Source: an uncultured Methylococcaceae bacterium (lineage in GTDB: Bacteria > Pseudomonadota > Gammaproteobacteria > Methylococcales > Methylomonadaceae). From it: a stretch of 11,319 bases of DNA. The notes under the pieces are model-generated. The model was not told the origin of the DNA. It saw only the letters and a program-made list of their open reading frames with translations, and made no database searches. Shown one piece after another: positions 7,186 to 11,319 of this stretch. The stretch is taken from positions 1 to 11,319 of the forward strand of contig CAJAHC010000221.1 of NCBI GenBank assembly GCA_903939355.1, read 5' to 3'. The position numbers and the translations under genes were made by a program. Position 1 is the stretch's first letter; each line of letters begins with the position of its first letter.

Positions 7186-7203
7186 ATAGGTATAAATACC
7201 TAT
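7186..7203. promoter_or_regulatory. perfect inverted repeat upstream of the FNR-type gene, possible operator
   Basis: ATAGGTAT-AA-ATACCTAT has 8-base arms that pair perfectly around 2 bases. It lies about 70-88 bases before the start codon of the regulator gene at 7115. On the minus strand it is immediately followed by TATTATATT, which could be a -10 region, so the repeat would cover or flank the -35 area. A dimeric regulator could bind here, the adjacent FNR-type protein being the simplest candidate. The sequence is not an FNR or CRP consensus site. Confidence 0.45.
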
Positions 7204-7239
7204 GGAATTCGGAATATTGCTATTAAAAACTAGAAAATT

Positions 7240-7431
7240 TTATGGTACAGATTTATTTTGTAAAAAGTTCAACAAATTGCCTCTTCGTATTCGAGATCTC
7301 AGTGCATGAAAACGACTGGTCATCGAGGAGGCATCCTCATTTATGTTGCGTAAGTTTGAGTTGATTTTATCAAATGCATGTCTTTTGAAATCCAAGATAT
7401 TATTTGCTGTTAATTTTTCTATTGTTTTCAT
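7240..7431 (-). CDS. possible 63-residue basic hypothetical protein
   Basis: An open frame from ATG at 7431 to TAA at 7240. The product would be basic and helical (for example SRFHALRSRIRRGNLL at about 39-54), with no cysteine, signal peptide or membrane helix. The start lacks a well-spaced Shine-Dalgarno sequence; the nearest purine-rich GGTGG is about 15 bases away. It is not on a shared transcript with close spacing to the regulator gene (124 bases between them). An inverted repeat at 7458-7476 and a TTGATA hexamer on the minus strand (7475-7480) lie just upstream and could be its promoter and operator. I do not recognise it, and it could be a chance frame in AT-rich sequence. Confidence 0.35.
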   Translation of the reverse strand: MKTIEKLTANNILDFKRHAFDKINSNLRNINEDASSMTSRFHALRSRIRRGNLLNFLQNKSVP

Positions 7432-7457
7432 AATTATTGATTATGGCCACCAACATT

Positions 7458-7476
7458 TAGTGAATTAGATTCACTA
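7458..7476. promoter_or_regulatory. perfect inverted repeat, possible operator in the divergent spacer
   Basis: TAGTGAAT-TAG-ATTCACTA has 8-base arms pairing perfectly around 3 bases. It contains GTGA-N7-TCAC, one base wider than the CRP pattern GTGA-N6-TCAC, so it is not a standard CRP site. It overlaps the -35 candidate of the plus-strand promoter at 7470-7497 and lies 27 bases upstream of the small minus-strand frame. Confidence 0.45.
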
Positions 7477-7497
7477 TCAATGTAATAGCGTTATAAT
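7470..7497 (+). promoter_or_regulatory. candidate sigma-70 promoter for the CmoA-like gene
   Basis: TTCACT (7470-7475, four of six matches to TTGACA), a 16-base spacer, and a perfect TATAAT at 7492-7497. This would give an untranslated leader of roughly 125 bases before the ATG at 7631. The -35 lies in the right arm of the inverted repeat at 7458-7476, so a protein bound there would interfere with or control transcription. Confidence 0.4.
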
Positions 7498-7600
7498 TCA
7501 AAAGTTAGCTGGTGCAGGGTGTCAAAACAAATTATTGTAGAAGTCTTTTTTAAGAAAAATTTAGGCTATTACAATAAGATTGTTTAAATCACTTGTAATG

Positions 7601-7610
7601 AAAGCGCTTT
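7601..7610. repeat. AAAGCGCTTT palindrome before the CmoA-like gene
   Basis: A perfect 10-base palindrome 20 bases before the ATG at 7631. With its flanks (ATGAAAGCGCTTTAGT, 7598-7613) it resembles the left and central parts of LacI/GalR-family operators but misses the right-hand CA. Possibly a repressor site within the leader, or chance. Confidence 0.25.
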
Positions 7611-7630
7611 AGTAATCAAACGATACAAAT

Positions 7631-8374
7631 ATGACAGAACAAGACAGAGTATTTCAACAAACAACTCAAGTAGAAGATTTCGCTTTTGATGAACGTGTTG
7701 CCAAAGTTTTTGATGATATGGTGTCACGGAGTGTGCCTTTTTATAATGAAGTTCAGCGTATCCAGTCTGATCTTATTATGGATTTTTTACCCGATAAGGG
7801 CGGTATAGTTTGCGATTTGGGTTGTTCGACAGGAACTACTCTGGAGTACTTAACAAAGCATCCGAAGTGTCCGGAAAGTACTCAATTTATAGGCTACGAT
7901 AATTCTGAGTCTATGTTGGAGAAAGCTAGAGAGAAACTATTCGGACAAATAAATGCCGGAAAAGTATCGCTGATTACGGCTGATCTTAGTAATCTGCCTC
8001 AATTACCAGATTGTAATATAGTCATTCTTAACTGGACACTTCAATTTGTAAGACCCATGGGTAGAGAGCAGTTACTAAAAACCATTTTTCAAGCACTCAA
8101 ACCGGGGGGGATTATTTTGTTATCAGAGAAAATTCTGGCAAATGATCCGGTATTAAATCGTTTATATATTGATCATTATTTGCAATTTAAAGTTTCCCAA
8201 AGTAGTTATACAGATCTTGAAAATCAGCGTAAACGTGAAGCCTTGGAAAATGTGTTGATTCCTTATCGGTTGGATGAAAATTACGCGCTATTGCAAAGAG
8301 CTGGCTTTGAACGTATTGGTACTTATTTTCAGTGGTTTAATTTTGCTTGTATGATTGCTGTTAAGGTTCAATAG
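7631..8374 (+). CDS. cmoA: CmoA-like carboxy-S-adenosyl-L-methionine synthase
   Basis: A 247-residue class I methyltransferase-fold protein (E. coli CmoA has 247). Shared landmarks are FDERVA at 19-24, SRSVP at 32-36, the glycine loop DLGCSTGTT at 62-70, LNWTLQF at 133-139, LKPGG at 156-160, LSEK at 164-167, and QRKREALENVL at 199-209. Arg202 aligns with E. coli Arg199, which holds the carboxylate of carboxy-SAM. CmoA converts SAM and prephenate to carboxy-SAM, which CmoB uses to make 5-oxyacetyluridine at tRNA wobble position 34. The N-terminal third and the glycine-loop region (CSTGTT rather than CSLGAA) differ clearly from the usual gammaproteobacterial form, suggesting a divergent clade or a paralogue. 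CmoB, often adjacent, is not in the window. No Shine-Dalgarno sequence is visible at the ATG. The 3' end overlaps the convergent neighbour by 7 bases. Confidence 0.82.
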   Translation: MTEQDRVFQQTTQVEDFAFDERVAKVFDDMVSRSVPFYNEVQRIQSDLIMDFLPDKGGIVCDLGCSTGTTLEYLTKHPKCPESTQFIGYDNSESMLEKAREKLFGQINAGKVSLITADLSNLPQLPDCNIVILNWTLQFVRPMGREQLLKTIFQALKPGGIILLSEKILANDPVLNRLYIDHYLQFKVSQSSYTDLENQRKREALENVLIPYRLDENYALLQRAGFERIGTYFQWFNFACMIAVKVQ

Positions 8375-10371
8375 ATCATGCCAACATGATTAAAGAAGAA
8401 AGGCTCATTTTCTTTGTGATATAAAAATTGTTGGTAGGATAAATATTTGTAACTACCTTTACGCATATTAAAAAACAATAATTCCGGTAAGCTCATTAAA
8501 ACGCCTGTAGCACCGGATTTAAGATTTTTCCCTGCGTCAAACGGCCAGCTTAAAAAACCCAATAGACTTTGGCCAAGTCCTGCTGCGGTATTAAATAATC
8601 CAAAAACAGGTCTTAATGCCAGATTACCATCGGTAAAGAAAATAAAAAAAGCATCATCGGGATTGTAGTTATAGATGGAACTGGTAAATGTATTTGCTTC
8701 GCGTAGGTTAACCATTAACTTGTTATTTTTAGCATAAAGCTTGGCTAATTGTTGATCACGATAAGAGCCTAATAATTCATTAGTCGTTACTTTATAGTTT
8801 TCCTGTACGGATTGGAATGAAATAAAAGGTATAAAATTATATTCTGCAGAAATAGTGCCCCCCAAACGATTTTCTGATTCCTTTATTAATAATTCATCTT
8901 GATTGTCCTGTGTTTTTGCCTGTTGTAACATAGCCTGATGAATTGTTCTAAACAGTTCGGTTACACAGTTTCGGGTGATCAGATCATAGCTATAGTGGTT
9001 TGACAGTTCTGCAATTAGTTTATTTTGATAAGTATCCAATTCACTTAAGGCTGATTTTAACTGTTGTTGCGATAGTTCAGGTATTACCCAATCAGGAAGA
9101 GGCGTGCTTTTTGTTGGCAGTGCTTTTTCACCGATATAACGAATACTTTTATGCTCATTGACTTTAAGCAATTCAAAATATCGGTTGGCAGCCATTTCTA
9201 CATTACTGTAGCTTGCCTCGGTAAGTTCATCCAGATTTAACAATGCGTTTCGAGTTTGTGTCAGGTTAGTTTTTGCATCATTAATCTGTGTAAGCATTTG
9301 ATTTGTGTAATGATCATATTGATCAACACTGATCCATTCACTATCCCGTGCAAAATCGTCAAGAAAAACCCACCGACCTAATTGTAATGAATGGTCGAGC
9401 ACAATAATTCTGGCCAGATTAATTAGCGTGGCATAGCCCCAATCCGGACGATTTGAATTAACAGACTTTACTAAACTTACGGTCAGTTGATTTTTTAATT
9501 TTCCCAGTGCCAACCTTTCTTTTGTAGTGATTAACTCAGGGCTTTCAAAGTAAGCATCAGGCCTTAAGGTTTGTTCATTCATAAGAACTTTTATGGCGAC
9601 TAATCCGGTAAGATAATCGGTATATTTGTCGGTAAATGAATTAATCGCTGTAGGGAAATTATCTATCGATAAGAGAGGAGTTTCTATTGGCCAATGCGTT
9701 GGAGTTAATGCTTTAATACGGTTGGTAATATGTTGACTGAGAGAGTTAAGATAATCATGACCATAGCGTTGTTCGATTTTTTGACGCAACATTTCAATAA
9801 GGGGCGACGATTGAGATGATTGCTTTTGGGCTTGATTACCTAATTGTTGTTCGTTGTAAAAAAGTCCGACACCCTTAAGTTGTAAGTCTGTAGAAGAGTT
9901 GGAGTCTAAAAAAATCTCATCATGCCTTGCCTTGTATAATAAATGCTGCAAAAGAAAACGATCTTTATCGAGCTGATTAACTAGATTAAACTGTTGGCTC
10001 TGAGCCAAAAACTGCAATTTAAAATAATCTCTAAGCCGAGTAAATGTCTCTTCAGAAACATCGATATGACTTGAATGAATACGACGATTTTGCAAAAAAC
10101 GATATTGAAAATGAAACTCTTGTTTATCTTGTCTCAGCAAGCGAATTAAACCCGAATCATGATGCTGAAAATGATAGACTTCATCATTAAATTCTATGGC
10201 ACTATGCCCTCCACTGGAGTTGCCCTCACTAGCTTCTATATAAAGATATTCAAAAGAGGCTGCCAAAACGGCACATGGACATAATGTGATACAGATAAGT
10301 GCAATGAAAAAAGGCTGCAGAGTAAAGCGGTTATTTAAATACGCTAATGCTCTTAAGCCTTTTAAAAACAA
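8368..10371 (-). CDS. large exported protein with separated His and Asn-Cys motifs, DUF4105/Lnb-like
   Basis: A 667-residue protein with a signal peptide (hydrophobic 21-30, CPCAVLAA, cleavage near 37-38). The mature N-terminus carries SSGGHSAIEF with His56, then YHFQHHD; far downstream is YDLITRNCVTELF with Cys469. A conserved His followed much later by an Asn-Cys-x-Thr motif is what I remember for the DUF4105 family, whose Bdellovibrio member Lnb N-acylates lipoproteins, and is the order found in circularly permuted papain-like enzymes. The catalytic pair is inference. A hydrophobic Gly/Leu-rich stretch at 590-635 could touch a membrane. The start is TTG at 10371: the only upstream in-frame codons before the stop of the previous gene are non-initiating, and AGG stands 7 bases before TTG. 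The lipoprotein gene ends 24 bases upstream, so they are co-transcribed. Enzyme type is uncertain: acyltransferase, peptidase or amidase. Confidence 0.72.
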   Translation of the reverse strand: MFLKGLRALAYLNNRFTLQPFFIALICITLCPCAVLAASFEYLYIEASEGNSSGGHSAIEFNDEVYHFQHHDSGLIRLLRQDKQEFHFQYRFLQNRRIHSSHIDVSEETFTRLRDYFKLQFLAQSQQFNLVNQLDKDRFLLQHLLYKARHDEIFLDSNSSTDLQLKGVGLFYNEQQLGNQAQKQSSQSSPLIEMLRQKIEQRYGHDYLNSLSQHITNRIKALTPTHWPIETPLLSIDNFPTAINSFTDKYTDYLTGLVAIKVLMNEQTLRPDAYFESPELITTKERLALGKLKNQLTVSLVKSVNSNRPDWGYATLINLARIIVLDHSLQLGRWVFLDDFARDSEWISVDQYDHYTNQMLTQINDAKTNLTQTRNALLNLDELTEASYSNVEMAANRYFELLKVNEHKSIRYIGEKALPTKSTPLPDWVIPELSQQQLKSALSELDTYQNKLIAELSNHYSYDLITRNCVTELFRTIHQAMLQQAKTQDNQDELLIKESENRLGGTISAEYNFIPFISFQSVQENYKVTTNELLGSYRDQQLAKLYAKNNKLMVNLREANTFTSSIYNYNPDDAFFIFFTDGNLALRPVFGLFNTAAGLGQSLLGFLSWPFDAGKNLKSGATGVLMSLPELLFFNMRKGSYKYLSYQQFLYHKENEPFFFNHVGMIY

Positions 10372-10395
10372 TTGAAAACCTGTCAGGGCAAGATG

Positions 10396-10839
10396 CTATT
10401 TTTCAGAGTCATAGCCTTCTTGAATATCATCCATTTTTTTAGCATCGCCTCCAGCAAAATTCTTTTTATAGGTGTCATAAGCGACACCCTCAACATTGGC
10501 TTTTTTCAGGCCTATTCCGATCCCTCTATAAGTCGATGAATCTTGATCCCAATTGGTTACGCCCGCATTTTCAGCAATATCGCTTAGTCCTTTTTGAAAA
10601 GAATCGTAACTTGCTGAGGATTGAGAAGATTTGACATAAGCCGTCGTATAATCAGCGATATCGTTTTGATATTTTTTGCTTTTACCTGAAAGTGAAGAGG
10701 GGCTGCTAACAATCGAACTTGTTGAGTCAGAAATACTTTCTGAACTATCTGAAAAAGAACATCCGTTGATGGTTATAGATATTGTCAAAAGAGCGCAAAA
10801 AAGATTAAATGGTTTTGAATAGTCTACAGATAAACGCAT
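10396..10839 (-). CDS. Ser-rich predicted lipoprotein
   Basis: A 147-residue protein with an export signal ending in a lipobox ITINGC, which makes Cys27 the lipidated residue. The lipobox is slightly atypical (Asn at -2). Ser at +2 is compatible with outer-membrane sorting. Residues 28-53 are a Ser-rich tether (SDSSESISDSTSSIVSSPSS), followed by a globular part of about 95 residues with two similar repeats of the kind Tyr-x-x-(Phe/Tyr)-x-x-x-(Leu/Phe): YDSFQKGLSD and YDTYKKNFAG. No cysteine remains in the mature chain. TAGGAAAAA upstream gives a good ribosome binding site about 7 bases from the ATG. It lies 43 bases after ecotin and 24 bases before the DUF4105-like gene, on the same strand. 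I do not recognise the family. Its placement before a possible lipoprotein-modifying enzyme hints that it could be a partner or substrate; this is inference only. Confidence 0.78.
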   Translation of the reverse strand: MRLSVDYSKPFNLFCALLTISITINGCSFSDSSESISDSTSSIVSSPSSLSGKSKKYQNDIADYTTAYVKSSQSSASYDSFQKGLSDIAENAGVTNWDQDSSTYRGIGIGLKKANVEGVAYDTYKKNFAGGDAKKMDDIQEGYDSEK

Positions 10840-10882
10840 GAGTTTTTCCTATGGAATGTAAAGAATGAAATGGATAATTGAG

Positions 10883-11319
10883 TTACTGTTCGTTTGCAGA
10901 GCCTGTTTCTTTAGTGGTGGTCCAAATGCGATAATGAACTTCAAAATCAATGGGCACATACACTACAACAGGTAGTTTACTATTGTAACGATATAAATGG
11001 TCATCTCCGCGTACTTGTACAAATGTATTTTGAGCTTGTTTATCAGGTGGGCAGGCCATTAATGTTGATGCAGGTTCTTTTGCCGAAGTAAGAATATAGT
11101 AAGGAAACCCGCAGCCGGCAACTGTTTTCTCACTCAGTTGTCCTCCAAACCAATGATGATTACAGTCTGCTTTGATCATTTTGCCAATAATTATTTCCAG
11201 TTTCTTGTCATTTTCGTCAGTAAAGGCTTTTAAGTTGATTACCATTCTTTTATAACCCTGCTCTGCAGTGGGATAGGGTTTAATCTTGTTAGTATCAGAT
11301 AAAGCTGCCGTAGTGAATA
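10883..11319 (-). CDS. eco: ecotin, periplasmic serine protease inhibitor (5' end outside window)
   Basis: The frame runs to the window edge; the ATG at 11245 is internal, because upstream residues KIKPYPTAEQGYKR match the start of mature ecotin (KIAPYPQAEKGMKR in E. coli). About 144 residues are visible, so only most of the signal peptide is missing. Ecotin is a dimeric periplasmic inhibitor that traps trypsin-fold serine proteases (trypsin, chymotrypsin, elastase types) and shields the cell from host or grazer proteases. The disulfide pair is conserved with the same 37-residue spacing as Cys50-Cys87 of E. coli. The reactive loop reads STLMACP (codons 11051-11068), where Leu (codon 11060-11062) replaces the P1 Met84. 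RYNSKLPVVVY and a C-terminal YRIW are also conserved. An extra cysteine replaces the Trp of the GWGY loop. It heads a unit with the lipoprotein and DUF4105-like genes. Confidence 0.93.
   Translation of the reverse strand, partial: FTTAALSDTNKIKPYPTAEQGYKRMVINLKAFTDENDKKLEIIIGKMIKADCNHHWFGGQLSEKTVAGCGFPYYILTSAKEPASTLMACPPDKQAQNTFVQVRGDDHLYRYNSKLPVVVYVPIDFEVHYRIWTTTKETGSANEQ

Larger units (their letters stand above)
7116..7630. other. 515-base spacer between the FNR-type gene and the CmoA-like gene
   Basis: This AT-rich region separates divergent, confidently called genes. It holds an inverted repeat at 7186-7203, a doubtful 63-residue frame on the minus strand (7240-7431), a second inverted repeat at 7458-7476, a plus-strand promoter candidate (7470-7497), and a short palindrome at 7601-7610. 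I find no tRNA, no FNR box of the TTGAT-N4-ATCAA form, and no terminator hairpin with a T-tract. Confidence 0.7.

Noticed and set aside
7436..7481. FNR box (TTGAT-N4-ATCAA) in the spacer
   Set aside because: Only isolated half-sites occur (TTGAT near 7437, ATCAA near 7476 and 7615); none are paired at the right spacing.
11243..11245. ATG at 11243-11245 as the ecotin start
   Set aside because: Residues encoded upstream match the N-terminal part of mature ecotin, so the start is beyond the window edge.

Overview
The window is an AT-rich stretch of a Gram-negative chromosome. Every gene that can be placed (a POT peptide symporter, a YbbO-type reductase, a CPXCG protein, ecotin, CmoA-type methyltransferase, FNR-type regulator) is at home in Gammaproteobacteria. 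A methanotroph-like (Methylococcales) or Legionella-like host is my guess from protein flavour only. I see no rRNA, tRNA, CRISPR, insertion sequence or phage gene.

Left part (1-2924, all plus strand): the C-terminal half of a POT-family peptide/H+ symporter, a short-chain dehydrogenase of the YbbO type, a small CPXCG cysteine-rich protein 2 bases behind it, then two small secreted helical proteins that look like diverged tandem duplicates, each probably its own transcription unit. The second ends at a good intrinsic terminator.

Middle (3058-7115, minus strand): a two-gene unit. The first gene encodes an FNR-type regulator that retains all four cysteines expected for an oxygen-sensitive [4Fe-4S] cluster, but with His just before the third cysteine, the position of Leu28 in E. 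coli FNR. The second, 32 bases downstream, encodes a 1086-residue membrane protein of unrecognised family: one N-terminal anchor, a periplasmic domain of about 590 residues that reads like a type 1 periplasmic-binding fold, and about ten further membrane helices. This pair is the best candidate for an undescribed system: an iron-sulfur regulator next to a large periplasmic sensor or transporter.

Spacer 7116-7630: two perfect inverted repeats, a doubtful 63-residue reading frame, and a promoter candidate facing right.

Right part: a CmoA-like carboxy-SAM synthase (plus strand, 7631-8374) converges on, and overlaps by 7 bases, a three-gene minus-strand unit of exported proteins: ecotin (5' end outside the window), a Ser-rich lipoprotein, and a 667-residue exported protein with widely separated His and Asn-Cys motifs like the DUF4105/Lnb group. 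These three look like a cell-envelope operon combining protease inhibition with lipoprotein or envelope acyl/amide chemistry; that functional link is inference.
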